Below, piece after piece: positions 34,801 to 47,500 of a stretch of DNA of 64,000 bases. Under the pieces are notes generated by a model. That model was not told where the DNA came from and searched no databases. It worked only from the letters and a program-made list of their open reading frames with translations. The DNA is taken from the NCBI GenBank assembly GCA_003996215.1, contig QJPP01001826.1, forward strand, positions 372,001-436,000, read 5' to 3'. Made by a program: the position numbers and the translations under genes. Source of the DNA: Jaltomata sinuosa. Taxonomy: Eukaryota; Streptophyta; Magnoliopsida; Solanales; Solanaceae. Position 1 is the first letter of the stretch, and each line of letters begins with the position of its first letter.

Positions 34801-37800
34801 TCTTGTTAAGAATAAGGTTTTCCCCAAGAATTATATAGATATAGTACCTAAAACGAAAATGATTGCTGGAAACTTGGAAAAAGACTGCCTTTTATAGTTC
34901 AGGTTTTGCCTAAGTAGGGTGAATGTACAATTGTCTTATAGAACCAAACACGATGCACAAATGAACCTGCTTTCTTTACTCAGCATCCTTGTTCCTTTTA
35001 CATGCTTTATGATATAAAGTGGATTATGGAATAAAGTTTCTTATCTCACGAGAACAATATGATATAAAAACGGAGTTAATTTGACCAAATGTAACTTCTG
35101 CAAGTTCAAGAGAGGGTACTGGATTTCCTATCTTCAACTTCCTCTTGCTGTCTTGGTCCCAACTCATACTACAATATTTATACTATATGTTTGCTTTATC
35201 TCACTTAAGTTGTCCGAGTATGTGTCCGTTCCTTTTTTGCATTTACAGCAATGTGAAGCTATTTACCAGCGTATAAAACTGATTGAGGTCTAGTAGTAGT
35301 AGTAGTTGCTGAAAAGATTATCTTAGCATTTATTGTGATGAATTTTGTTCATCTCGTGCAAGCATTTGAAGTCTTCTATATGTTTCTTAACTGTCTCATA
35401 TGATGATTGAAAAGATTTCTTATTTTCAACTTTGTGTGTGTACTTCTTAATGAATTGGATGTTCTTAATCTATGCCAGGAGTTGAGCAGCAAAGGCAGAG
35501 TTCTTTTGTTGGCACAAGTTGTCATGCGCTTAGATGTATCTCCCTTAGTTACAGTATCCTCCTCAATTCTTGCTGGTGTATCAAGATTGAAATCTAAAGT
35601 ATTATCTATTGTAAGTCCAACTATTAGTCGGAGCTTCGGTTGTTCTTATTGCTTGAGGCTTAGTAAATTTTGCTGAGAACAGTTAGTATAATCTTTTTTT
35701 GCGGTAATGAATTTTAGTGCACTATTTTCTGCAGTTGTTGAATCTTTGTGAAGCAGAGAGTCTATCTTACTTGGACGAAGTTGCCAGTACTCCTGCAAGC
35801 CTTGATTTAGCAAAATCTGTTGCTCTCGAGGTCTGTCTCTGGGCACTTTGTGTTTTTCTCTTTTAAAGTTGCTACTCCAGGAGGTGAATAATTTAGTGAT
35901 ATACAGGCAATTTCTCTTGCTGATGATTCACTATTGGGTGTGACCAGTGGATCGTTTGATTTCCCGTGGCCCTTTAATGACCAACTGTTCTTGTTTTATA
36001 AAAGAAAGTCAGATTTATCTTCTTTTTCCGTAATCAAAACCCATCGCACTGACTTGTATTATCCTTTCGGCTATCAACTTATCAGAGTGATAAAGACCAA
36101 GATGTGATTGTTCAATTTATTTTTGTATCCTGTATGCAGACACCAAAGTAGACAATAAACCACATTAACTGATATTCCTGTAGAAGCTCAACCTCATTGA
36201 TTTGCCGTTTTGTCTTGTTGGCTTGGGCACTACTTAATGTATTCCATATTTGTTTTGATAATACCTGTTCTTATGTTAGTTATAACCTTAATTTTGTGCA
36301 AGACTGGATAGACCGAGGACATTAATAAGTCAAGAAAACTAGAAAGAGAAAACAAATTTTTTAATTACGTACTGGTAAAGATAAACTTAAAGTCAATGGC
36401 CCTTTGGAGCAATAAAAGTTCCCAATCCTCTTCAATGTGACGATGTGACCATGTCATGGGAACTCCAGGATACTTAAATTTTTTGACTTTTTAATAAGAT
36501 GTTGGTTGATTGTTTGTTGATGAATCATGTGCACTCTATCTTAAAGAAAACCCAGCATAAGGGGGGGATTGTGTACTGTCCTTTTTCATTTAGAGATGCC
36601 CTAATTCCATGATACAAAGTAAACAACTGATTGGAGATGGCATTATATAGGAAGGGGTATTTACAGATAGGATAAAAGAATCACTCGTTGAAAAAAATGG
36701 CATGAGGTGGGCATTGCCCCTGCTTGTGATGGAAAGGGAACTTATGGAAATCGCTTTGAAAGCTCAACAGTTCCCACTAGAAACAAAAAATAGCTGCTTT
36801 AAGAGGTTAAGATAAATCATTCAGATACTGTATGTTATAGCCTGGGAGGTGTATGTTATAGCCTGGGAGGTGGCAGGTATCCTGTGGAATTAGTGACGGT
36901 GCGTGAAAGCTGGCCTGGACACCACGGTTATCAAAAATAAAAATGTTATAGCCTGGGGGATGCTTGTTAAGATGTAAATAAGTCTCGAACTGCATGCTAG
37001 TGTACTGATGTCTATACTGCTACTTATCTTTGTTGTTGGAACTTTGAATTTATTAAAGGAGACAGTTCGTTTGATGCAATTTTGTTAGTTTAGGTTCTTA
37101 ATTTACTGAAGAAAATGTTCGGGACGGATTTCCAACAATCTGTTGCTCCATCTGACAAAATTTATCCGAAAGGACAGTTGCAACTCAATGCAATGCGGCT
37201 AGCTGACATCTTCTCCGACGACTCAAATTTTCGGCCATTTATCACCACTCACTTTGTAAGAAGATATTTTTCCCTATAATAGTTGCTAAAGGATTTTCCT
37301 GCAACACTTTTACCTTTTTTGGAAATTCTGCACCATGTCCATGGCTGTTCTCAACTCTCAAGAGATCCAATTTTCATACTTACCTTATTATACGTTCCTC
37401 CAGACTGACGTTTTGACGGAAATCTTTTCTGTCACGCATGGAGAGTTCCTTTCTACTTGGTGCTCATCTGACCTTCCAATACGTGAAGAAGATGCTACTT
37501 TGGAATATGACCCTTTCGCAGCAGCTGGATGGGTATTGGATTTGTTTCCATTTTCTGAACAGTTAAATGCAATGAGTACAGAGTCAACTTTTGTTCCTTC
37601 CAATGTTCCTAGACTGTCTTATCCACACCAAAGAACATCGTTGTTGGTCAAAGTATTAGCAAATCTCCACTGTTTTGTTCCTGATATCTGCAAAGGTATA
37701 AATTCTTGACTCTCTTGATGTATAGTACTGCTGCCTGGTTATTTGCTAAATCACACAAGTTCTGATTGCAGAGGAGAAGGATCTTTTTCTTAACACGTTT

Positions 37801-40800
37801 GTTCAGTGTTTGAGAACGAAAGTTTCTGAAACCTCAGAAGGGTTTAAATCCATTTCTGATCCTCAAAAAGCAGCTACCGTTAGCCGAAACCTTGGTAAGC
37901 ATCTCTATTTTGTAGAATGTCTTCCAGTTTTAAGTCATATGCTTTACCATTGACTTACTTGTGCCTGGTAGGTTCCTTGTTAAGTCACGCAGAGTCTCTG
38001 ACGCCTACTTTTCTGAACGAGGAGGACGTTCAGCTTTTAAGGTGACTAATTATCTGGTTTCTATCTTATTCTCACATTTGAACCTTAAGTTTCCATCTTG
38101 TATGATTTGCTTTGTGGTGGTCGTGTTCTGTAACTGCAACATCATGCTCATTATGGTATGTTGTGTTGCTTGATCCATTAGACTTTTTTTTTGAGAAGGT
38201 AACATTTGTAGTATAAACCAGCACTAAGGTAGTGCTAAAAACCCTTTACAACAGCTAAGAGAATAGCAAGATAACAAAGAATTCCTAATCCTAGCATGAC
38301 TCTAAAACTTCTAGGATATCCTCTGCATCTATAGGATAGTTCTTTGTACACCAAAAACATAAAAGCAAAATACAATCTGATTTGATCTTCTATACTGCTC
38401 TACTCCTGTCTTCAAAACATCTAGCACTCCTCTCTTTCCAGAAAGTCCACCATATCCATTCGACTTTACGACAACATCTTCTATGGAATGCGCTGCATCT
38501 TGTACAAAGATTATGCAAGAAACTCAATTAGATCATTTTCTTTTCTAATATATTAATACTAATGGTGCCACATTTTTTCTGAAGGGTGTTCATCACACAG
38601 TTAGAATCTCTGATTACTCCCCGTGCATTCGGAGAAAATCGAGTTCAGGTAAATCCTCCAATCTCTCTTAATTTTTTTCTCTGAGTAAATCCTTCTTTTC
38701 CCTTAGTTATATACACTGCATTATTTATTTACTGGGCTCCTGCCATGGAGCATTCATTGTCCCTTCTTAGCAGTCTTGTTGATATTGACATTTTGTCCTA
38801 ATTCAATGTGTTATTGAACTATGCTGCTGGATAAAATTTAGGGAAGCATGTTTGAGGAATTATTGTCTTGTAGCAAGCTGTCAAAAGTCATCAGAAGATT
38901 ATTAGGTGTATTCTGGATTTTCAGTTGGTGTAATTCAATGACTTTTCACCTGCCAGCTGTATTTTTTGTTAAATTTAATTGTCTATTCTTCGGAATAAAC
39001 GTGAGACTCATTTTATAATTGAGCAAATGTCGCATTAATTCTTAGTTAAGGAGTGGGAAATTTAATCAATTCTGTCACTAGAAAGTGGAATGCATAAGAT
39101 AACTAAACTATAATCTTGTATGCTCTTCCTCCTAATTGAGACCAAAAAAGGAACTCTTCTTCCTAGTTTGCCTGTATACCTTCATTGTTGACCTCAACTT
39201 CCAGGCAGCCTCCGACACCACCAATCTCCTTACAGCCACCTCTACCTCCCTTTGCCCATTCAGCCCTGCCCAACTTCATGATCTAAGAAAAATCTATCCC
39301 TAAAAAAGGAAAAATTTCTTCATGATGTTAGAAATACAAAATATAAGTGGATCTTCAATTAATTAAAGCAAATGAAATCAATAAAGGCAAAATAAAGACG
39401 TGCACAGAGTAGAAAGATTAAAAAGCCATGGGTACAACGGACAGGAAACCTTTGAACAATTCATGTTGAAAATCTAAAGGGCAAGATTAGGATTTCTAAT
39501 CAAAGGAGTGGTTGATGAAGAATAGGTACTGTGGTGCTGCTTCCTGAAAAGATACTGGGGAATGATGATGCTGATTTACAGTTTTAGAGATGAGATGGAG
39601 TGGAGTTTGGCACTTTGATCAATTGTTCATTATCTCCTTTTTATATTGAAAAAACATAGGTAGATGTATTTTGGGGTGTTGGGTGGTAACTTTCATTAAT
39701 TTGTCTGTCGTCTATCTTCCTGCTTGGAAGGGGCATGGGGGGTAGCTGGGTAAAGTAGGATCCACAGAGTAGTATGCTTTTAAATCAAATATATTATAAA
39801 CAATTAACCAATAAGTTGGGAGCTTAAGATTTAACCAAATAACCAATAAGTTGAGAGCTTAAGGTTTAAACAAATAATCAATAAGTTGCGGCATTAAGCT
39901 GTAAACAAATAATGAATAAGTTGGGAGATTAATTTTTACAAAGTTGGCCTCGTTTGGTGACACATGATGTGCACCTGGAACGTTCCTCTTTGAGACTTAA
40001 CATTTCAAGGACCTATGACAAGTTAAATGTGTTTCAAGGGTATTGTTTCACTTCTTTAAAAATGTCTCTAGGATCTAACATAAGTAAATTGCGTTTCAAG
40101 GATACCGGTTCATTTCTTTAAATAGTTCTAGGGAACCTCTGCTGCTCTTTACTCTTTATCCTTGAAAGTTTGCTGGTTTTGGCTAGACGGGGAGAATAAC
40201 GACAACATGGGATCCTGAATATTTCTGGTTTGCAACTTTATCTGGCAGAACTGTTAGAGAGCACCGAGTTGTACATTTTAAATCTTTCTGATCCTTCTTT
40301 CCTAGAGGATTGTGTCCCTGTCAACTTGGAGATGTAGTTTCTCATATGTAATATTGTGACAAAATAGGAACTAGACACACATACTGAGGGAGAAGAGCAG
40401 TTGGCCTGAGGGGAGGGAAGTGGTGTTGTTTATTCTACGGGAAATGGTCGCATGCACATAAGTTTCACTGAGAGGAGGAGAGCAGTGGTTGTGTGACTTG
40501 TGTGTACTTTAGGTGATATGGTCATATGCACATACATTTTACTAAAAAGGGCAGCCCCGTTCACTAAAGCTCCCGCTATGCGCAGGGTCCAGGGAAGGGC
40601 CCGACCACAAGGGTCTATTGTACGCAGCCTTACCTTGCATTTTTGCAAGAGGCTGTTTCCAAGGCTTGTACCCGTGACCTCCGGATCACATGGCAACAAC
40701 TTTATCAGTTACTCCAAGGCTCTCCTGCACATACATTTTACTGTTTGACAAAAAGATACGAAGTTGTGTATGCAATTATGCATGTCTCCTCTATAATCTG

Positions 40801-43050
40801 GAAATCTCATCAGGGAGAAAATAATGAATATGAATTTAGTTCTCAAAATAATATAAAATAATGAATATGAATTTAGTTCTCAAAATAAAATAAAATAATG
40901 AATATGAATTTCTTGCGAACCACTGATGATTGTCCTGCAAAATGTGACCACTTTGTTAGCAGAAATAAATATTTTGCTTTCAAGTGACTCAATTGACTGA
41001 AGAATACTGTTAAATTGGACATAATGATCGCTTGAAGTTTATTTTACCAATTTATTCTAGTGTGTTTTGTTTTCATTCTTTGATTGGTTTAAATTTAATT
41101 TAGAGGAAGGAATTAATATTTTCATTTTCTCCGGGAGGCTCAGAACCTGGGGGGATACTTGCCCCCTCAACTCAGGGAAGTAACCCTGGATCTTAACAAC
41201 ATAAGTGCAAACTCAAGAGAGGACATACTGGATAATCCGTCTCTGCAAAGATTGAACCAACTAAATTCCAGGATCAATGGCGAAGGTCAATCAGGTGAGG
41301 CTGGGACAAAAGGTGAAATGATAGAACACGAAAGATTTGTAGCTACATCTATACAGATGAAGGATATTGAGACACCAAATGTGGAAACTAGCGGGTCCGA
41401 TTCCAGCTCCACACGAAGTAGGCACCCAACAGATCAAGTTGGGAAAGTTGAGCTGATAAATTGCAATGGTCCTGGAGAGATTAGAGAGGACGAAATGGTT
41501 GAAGCTGCTCAGCATGAAGAGAAGCAACAAAGGAAACGGAAGCGAACTATAATGAACGACATACAGATATCGCTTATTGAAAAAGCCCTTACAGATGAAC
41601 CAGATATGCAACGGAATAAAGCTTTATTAGACTACTGGGCTGAAGAATTAAGTGCTCATGTATGTCACAAGCCCCATGCATTTTTTTTGTTTCTGCTCTT
41701 TCTGCTCTTTCTGTCAATTAATTAGTCTTTCCTCCCTAAAATGTTCCTGCTTTGTTTCCAGGGATCAGAGGTGACAAAGTCGCAGCTCAAGAATTGGTAA
41801 GGGTGATATTTCTTTTATTTTTGTTAACACATTTGAATAGTTTATCTTAAACTATTTTATTGTCAGAATGGTGTGGGTCTAAATATGCTTATTACAACAA
41901 CAACATACCCAATAAACTCCCACAAAGTAGGGTCTGGGGAGGGTAGAGTGTACGCAACAAACCTTACCTCTACCTCAGAGGTGTGAGGTAGAGAGTCTGT
42001 TTCGTGTAGACCGATGGCTCAAGACAAAAACAGTCTAGATAAGAGGTAATGGAAGTAGTACAAGAGACAATAGATAGTAACAACTAACAAAAACAACAGA
42101 TAGTAGAAGGTCTGAATATGTTTATTACGAGGTACCGAAATGATTTATTCGTTTTACACCTGTGTACTGCTTTCCCACTATGAGTGCCAGCATCCATGAA
42201 TACCCAAGTTACTGTTACACATCCTATTACCTTGTGAAGATAGATGTCTGTCCAATGACATGCTGACTCAACAAAATTATCGAAGAGCCTATAAGAGTTC
42301 TACTGGTGTATGAAAATGCTACTTTATTTTGATGTATGTCCTCCTACGTTCTAACTAATAAGTGTGCCATCTATTGAGAAAATGCACAAATAAGTCACTT
42401 GTTCTCCCAGAGTGAACAAAAGAAAAGAAGACGTACAAATAGGTCTCAATCTGATTTAATGAGGTATGTATCTTATCTTGTCCTCATGCTGGAGAATCAT
42501 TTCCATATCGAACACATACAGGCTAAACAATCGCAAAGCAAGGCTAGCTCGTGCTGCCAAGGATGGCCGTATGCTGTCCGAAGGGGATAATCTTGACAAA
42601 CAAGGTGGAATGCTCACGATGCCTCCCTGTGACTCACCTGGCAGTCCTGTCGAGGATGTTGGTATCCTCTCTGCTGCTAGAGAAAATGCACAGAAGGTAA
42701 CTGGCCCGGCACCGAGCACTTGTTTTACAGAAAACGCAGCCGCTGTGCCTGTAGCTTCAACAGAATCTGCGAAGTGTATGGCAGGGCAGTACGTTGTGCT
42801 TATAAACGAGAAAGAAGAAGAGATTGGAAGAGGAAAGGTTTGTCAAGTCAGTGGCAAATGGTATCAAAGGGACCTGGAGGAGTTAGGGACCTGTGTTGTG
42901 GATGTTATTGATCTCAAGGTTGAGAGGTCTGCTAAGCTTCCTTACCCGTCAGAACTAACTGGAACATCATTTGATCAGGCTGAAAGAAAATTTGGTTTCA
43001 TGCGAGTCTTGTGGCAGTCCAGCAAACTATATGTGTTGCCTGCTCGGTGA
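31801..43050 (+). CDS. NDX: Nodulin homeobox protein NDX
   Basis: Plant-specific nuclear homeodomain protein. In Arabidopsis the orthologue (AT4G03090) binds single-stranded DNA in the R-loop at the COOLAIR promoter of FLC and acts with RING1 proteins. Exons placed by reading frame and GT-AG sites: 31801-31875, 32746-32871, 32980-33138, 34177-34260, 34349-34468, 34598-34816, 35479-35610, 35735-35830, 37094-37255, 37404-37695, 37772-37894, 37972-38041, 38585-38648, (38842-38886 uncertain), 41138-41659, 41762-41796, 42522-43050. All junctions keep frame. The product is about 935-950 aa, close to the family length. It starts MRLLKEEGASC like soybean NDX1. An atypical homeodomain lies at about residues 721-785, followed by the conserved C-terminal domain. 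Introns hold SINEs, a MITE and a LINE tail. The gene is convergent with BSL1, 1.5 kb away. Confidence 0.93.
31910..32168 (+). mobile_element. Tourist-like MITE, copy 2, in NDX intron 1
   Basis: The 259-bp element starts GGGGGTGTTTGGCCATG, ends CATGGCCAAATGCCCCC and is flanked by TTA on both sides (31907-31909, 32169-32171). It is the same family and length as 27079-27336 in the opposite direction, and begins only 34 bp after NDX exon 1. Confidence 0.92.
33522..33705 (+). mobile_element. Au-type SINE in NDX intron 3
   Basis: The 184-bp element starts AAAAGGGCAGCCCGGTGC and ends CAAGGCTCCCCTTC. It contains a B-box-like GGCTTGAACCC and is flanked by a 17-bp target duplication (33505-33521 and 33706-33722, one mismatch). 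The body matches the Au SINE as I know it, about 181 bp and widespread in flowering plants. Open frames on both strands across it are chance. Confidence 0.85.
38187..38530 (-). mobile_element. 5'-truncated LINE tail in NDX intron 12
   Basis: The minus strand reads the very end of a plant L1 ORF2: WWTFWKERSARCFEDRS, then after one stop IKSDCILLLCFWC and a short tail to a stop. An A-rich tail on the minus strand (T9 at 38184-38193) follows. This matches the terminal WWTxWKERNxRxFE block of Solanaceae LINE ORF2. The ATTAGA flanks on both sides may be the remains of a target duplication. It lies antisense to NDX. Confidence 0.75.
39799..39938. repeat. 35-bp tandem repeat, four copies, in an NDX intron
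   Basis: Units start at 39799, 39834, 39869 and 39904 around the core CAATAAGTTG.GAGCTTAAG, with increasing divergence in the last two. Confidence 0.85.
40544..40725 (+). mobile_element. Au-type SINE in an NDX intron, second copy
   Basis: The 182-bp element is clearly the same family as 33522-33705 (GGGCAGCCCCGTTCAC, CAAGGCTCTCC end). The exact 17-bp duplication TGCACATACATTTTACT flanks it at 40527-40543 and 40726-40742. The identical duplication suggests a fairly recent insertion. Confidence 0.88.
40826..40910. repeat. 37-bp tandem duplication in an NDX intron
   Basis: Copies at 40826-40862 and 40863-40899 share GAATATGAATTTAGTTCTCA, with a partial third copy after them. Confidence 0.88.
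41531..42554 (+). other. NDX: NDX homeodomain-coding segments
   Basis: The homeodomain is split over three exons (to 41659, 41762-41796, from 42522). It begins RKRKRTIMND, has an extended loop between helices 1 and 2 (DEPDMQRN) as in atypical homeodomains, and ends in helix 3 with QLKNWLNNRKARLA. The invariant Trp48 and Asn51 positions are present; position 53, usually Arg, is Lys. A basic run before helix 1 can serve as a nuclear localisation signal. The C-terminal part after it (AGQYVVLINEKEEEIGRGK onward) is the second conserved NDX domain. Confidence 0.85.
41896..42109 (-). mobile_element. (TTG)n-tailed Solanaceae SINE (TS-like) in an NDX intron
   Basis: The 214-bp element ends on the minus strand in GGGTATGTTGTTGTTG, the known tail type of tobacco TS-like SINEs, with CTACCCTCCCCAGACCC inside. 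A 19-bp target duplication with two mismatches (41877-41895 and 42110-42128) brackets it. Confidence 0.82.
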
Positions 43051-44060
43051 ATCAAAAGCACCTCAGTTCTGGGTAAGAATTACTTCACTCTTTTCTGTTA
43101 CCTCTTGATAGAATCCGTTACTTGAACGAAACTAGATCTTGTGGAATCATATTGAATATTTGACGATACATTCTGTACCTTGCTAAAAAACCGATCCTTG
43201 TTTACCAACCACACATTGTCTAACCAAATCCAATTCTCTCTCGATACGTTCCTCAAAAAATCCGATTCGGGCGGATTCTTCCCCCAACTAACGAAGAGAT
43301 CTTGGCGGAATTGCCACATATGAAATTGAGCACAGTTTTGCAAAGAAATGGCCCACTTGTTTCTCGAGAAGAGATGGGAAACATGCTCAATATCATTTGA
43401 TTGAATAGTTGACCCAGCCCAACTTCTTGCCAAAACTTGTTTGATCGTGTATAGCTTATAGAAGTGAACCCCCATTACAATGTTTACACACTGGGTTCAA
43501 GTTCCAAGTACTTCAAAAAAAGGAAAGCTGGGGGTGTGTTTTTCCTTGAGATTTTGTTTTAATTGTTTATATTATTCTTCAGCTGGTAAAGCCTTGCTGT
43601 ATTGTTACAGATTGATAGTTCCCGAGGAAAATTCAAGGTCCACATGGAGATTGTGGAAAGGCCTTGCATTCTATTTTCTCCATGCTGTCACCGAGCAGGC
43701 CATTATAATGCTTGAACTGGAAAACTATCCAGTCCTCCTGAAAGGTGTTACTATCCTCGTGTGTCTTGTTGAGACCGCCAGATTTCTCGGGATAGTCCCC
43801 ATCCTGCCATGCATGGTGCAGGCCTTCATGATCTTCTGCAGAAAGCACACCCAGATTCTGAAAGACAAGTCTCAATCATTTGCTCCTTGTACATTGTGGA
43901 GGTTTAGGATGTACAATATTACTGTTCTTATGCAACATCCTGTACAACTTGCTAAATTATATTTGAAAAATGAGATGATTTTATCACATAATTTGACCTT
44001 ACAAAACAGTGTTTATTTGTTTCTTTTACTCTTTAGTTTGAATTGCTCATCAATGTGAAG
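43051..44060 (+). other. Probable NDX 3' untranslated region with an intron
   Basis: After the stop at 43048-43050, CTG/GTAAGAAT at 43073 and TATTGTTACAG ending at 43610 could be the donor and acceptor of a 3'UTR intron that contains the ycf2 piece. The plus-strand frame 43480-44058 has no recognisable domain and is read as untranslated sequence. Confidence 0.4.
43110..43418 (-). pseudogene. ycf2: Nuclear copy of a plastid ycf2 fragment (NUPT)
   Basis: About 100 codons on the minus strand read as the N-terminal region of the plastid protein Ycf2: [20 protein letters not shown], then a conserved run through [11 protein letters not shown] and [15 protein letters not shown] to SSFVQVTDS, after which plastid identity stops. 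The frame has no stop within the fragment. The residues before AGSTIQ do not match what I know of ycf2, so the right junction is near 43418 and the left near 43110. Without an initiator or the rest of the gene it is a non-functional transfer. Confidence 0.88.
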
Positions 44061-44596
44061 CCCCCTATTTATCAGTTGTACCAAACACTGTATTCTTCAG
44101 GCAGTTGGATACTTCTTCATTGATTTGAAACCCAAATATTTCAACCTTAAAGGCTTGCTCCATGATCTGGCACACATCAACTTAGACGATTTCTCAAACT
44201 TAACCAAAAAATATTTGAAGACGTTATATAGAGAAACCACACTGATGATCAAGTTTAAGAATAAAATATCTCTAGCTTTTTACATCACAACACCTAGCAC
44301 TCTGCTAACAGTACTTCCCTTTCACTATAAATAACCCTGTTTAAACAACAGCATTAATACTAATCTATATCAACTTTTCACTCTTTAACAGCTAAACCTC
44401 TACCTCTCCAGCTATTTTACAATGTTGGATGCATTATGACAGGGATTTGTAGAATACATCAGGGCTTTTGAAGACTATGGAGATATACATGGACAATTTA
44501 TGCTGAATTTTCCAACCAATTTACGAATGCATCGCCTATGGAGTTTGCGACTCCACGCCAGAGCAAAATGAAATATCCAGAATAGATGACCGAGCA
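44061..44596. other. Intergenic space and probable BSL1 3' untranslated region
   Basis: A gap of about 0.5 kb between the convergent genes. No repeat boundary or coding signal was seen. The frame at 44125-44334 is not supported. Confidence 0.5.
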
Positions 44597-47500
44597 TCAA
44601 ATATAGGCAAGTGAGCTCCGGTCATGATCTGGTTGTGGACGGCCCCTAGTAGGAGTAGGCGGTCTTTGAATGTTGAGTTCCTAAATACAAAGAACACACC
44701 TTAGTAGGAAATAATGTAACAACTGTAAGCTCGAATAGGGGGAAAAAAAGCATCCTAGTACCTGCATCCAAGTGTCCTCCATAACTCGTTCAGGAGACGT
44801 TTCAGGGGATTGAAGAGGAGGCGGCAAAGGATGGATCAACTTTGGAACAATAACCAACCCTCTCCCTACTACTAGTATAGCACCAGCATTGTTGGCAGTT
44901 CCTGAATATACTTTCTTGGTTAGAAATTATTTGAATGCATACTCTCATACAAGGGAAAGAAAAAACTTTAGTATTTAATGCATACCACAATAGTTGGTGG
45001 CAGAAAAAAGAGTGATCAGCTGCCCCTGGGCAAATCTTTCAAATCCATCCATGACACACTCGTGTGCTCTAATAATCAGCTGTAGTTTGTTTTTCTTGCA
45101 GAACTCAGTTACACGATCAGGCTGCAAAGTCCACAATTATTGTAAGACCACATTGTAGTTTGTATGTGAATCTTGACATGAAAAACATAAGCTCCCATGT
45201 GCATCCTTAGAGGAATCCACAGTATAGTGGATCAAATCATGAATAATGAATAAAAAATTGAGCTTAAAATAAGAAAAATTTCAGCGAAGAGCATAACGAT
45301 TTGAACACAATAAGAAATTTGACATTCAAAAATGATTCATCTTATTGCAGACTGTCTGGAACTTTTACTATCAATTATCAACTTGAACTGATGAACTTCA
45401 ATCAAAGAAAGCGGGACATACCCCAAATGTTACAAGACCAGGTCCTCTGGCATTAGGTCTTAATCCTTCTACACTATCATTTTCTGTGGGGTCAGACCTG
45501 CAAATAAAATCAATGACATAAAAATCTTCTCTGAATTGTCCTGCCAGGCGGTTTTGAGAGAAAGCAACATACCATAGCAAATCCATTAAGACTATCGAAC
45601 CAGCATCCATTGTTATTGGCCTCTCTATCTTCTCTATCTGCTCAACTGAATTTATTGACCTCCCTATGCCACCATGCATGCAGATGATTTTCTTTTCAAT
45701 GAGGGCAGCCAATGGAAGATAGTTAAAAAGTTGATTGAAACGTGTCCATGCCCAGATCCCATCACTCTCTCCCTACATGGATGTCTTCCATCAGAATAGC
45801 CCGATACATTTGAAGGACACACACACACATATATAACCGGTACCTTCAAAACTCGGGATTGGACAACCATAGTACATAATTTGACATTCTAACTTACCAT
45901 TCTTTCAATGCATTCAATACGGAAGCCAAAAAGTGCATTTATATCAGCAGCTTCATGATTCCCCCTTATCAAATGTACATTCTCTGGATATTCAATCTGA
46001 AATTCAGAACGAGCGATTTAGTTAGATAAAGGGATGTCAATACATGACAGGAAAGTACCGTGTTAGACAACGACAACGATTACCTTTAGAGCTAGGAGTA
46101 AAATGATTGTCTCCAAGCTGTGCTGTCCTCGATCAACGTAATCACCCAGAAACAAATAGTCAATATAACTGAAAATCACACAGAGAGAAAATGATAAGAG
46201 GAGATTTGAGTATAACAGTAAATATGTTACAAACTGTTGACATCTTCTAGCCTTCAGAAAGAGAAACATCAAACTTCTTAGTTTATAGACGATGAAATTA
46301 TAGCAGAAACAATCTTGAAAATAATGGCAGACCTCAGGGATCATGACATTGATCTTTCAAGCACAAGAAACAGTATTTAATAGGATAATAAACAGTCTGC
46401 AGCATATTGGCCAGCAAATAGTATTTAATATACATATATACACACAAATATGGGAGTCAATGGAATGGTGTACTAACCCAATCAACTCTTCACATGGTTC
46501 GTTACTTTGATAATATGTTACAGTCTATAGCCAAACATTGAAACACACGTGGAAATCAAAGGGGGAGAGGGGGGAGGGGGTGACAGAAGAACAAAAATTT
46601 GACAGGATTCTTGGATAGGCCACACCCCTCTTAGAGTTAAATATGCTTTCTATGTGAAACTGATAAGAGGAAGTTCTTACATCTCAGGGCTATTTGATTG
46701 GCAGTTTCAGCTTTGAAAATAAACCTGGCAGAGAGCCATATATATGCTGTACATAGTGAAGAATGCATACAGGAGAGTTAGCTGAAAGTTTGGGTTGCAA
46801 GGTTGAGAATCTACCCACAGTATAAGACTGCTCCTTGGTGCTAACTGCTAACCAGAATGATAAAAAAGATTTGGCATGGTGATATATGAGAAAAGAAATT
46901 ATCCCCTTGGAAGAAACAGTACTTATCTATGGGAGGAAGACTTACTCTAGTAAGCAGAGTACTACATGGTTTACCACTTACCTCATGTCTCTCATTCCAA
47001 TTCCTACTGAAGTAGAAAAGAAGATGAATAGGTTTGAAATAGATTTCAACCAGAAATTGGCGTGCCTCGGTTGAGGAACAAACTTTCTTTTGGGGAAGGA
47101 AATTCTGATGCCAAAAAGTTTCATCTTGTAAATTGGAATTCCGTTATGATAAGCAAGAAAGGAGAACTGGGGATCAAAAATCTCAGACTTCACAATAAAT
47201 GCCTTCTAAGTAAATGGCTGTGGCGATTAAATGACCGTAGAGAGGAGCGTTGGAAAGAAATTACCATCACTAAATATGGGAAAAAGGACCACCGGGCCCC
47301 CAAACCAATGATAACACCTAATAACGCTGCTGCATGGAAAGTATTTATAGACTATGGGATGACCGTCAACAGAATGTCACACTTCAGCTAGGAACGGGAG
47401 AAACATTAAATATTGGACAGACAAATGGCAAGACAATGGAAGACTGATGAATATCTTTCCTAGCTTATTCAACATGTTCTTGAACAAAGAAGTTACAAAT

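Noticed and set aside
34523..34897. Separate small protein starting at 34523
   Set aside because: It is NDX exon 6 read through its flanking introns; the exon is 34598-34816.
43098..43475. 125-codon minus-strand frame as a new nuclear gene
   Set aside because: Most of it is plastid ycf2 sequence; the first 19 residues do not belong to it.
43480..44058. 192-codon open frame after NDX
   Set aside because: No recognisable domain; its position fits the NDX 3' untranslated region.
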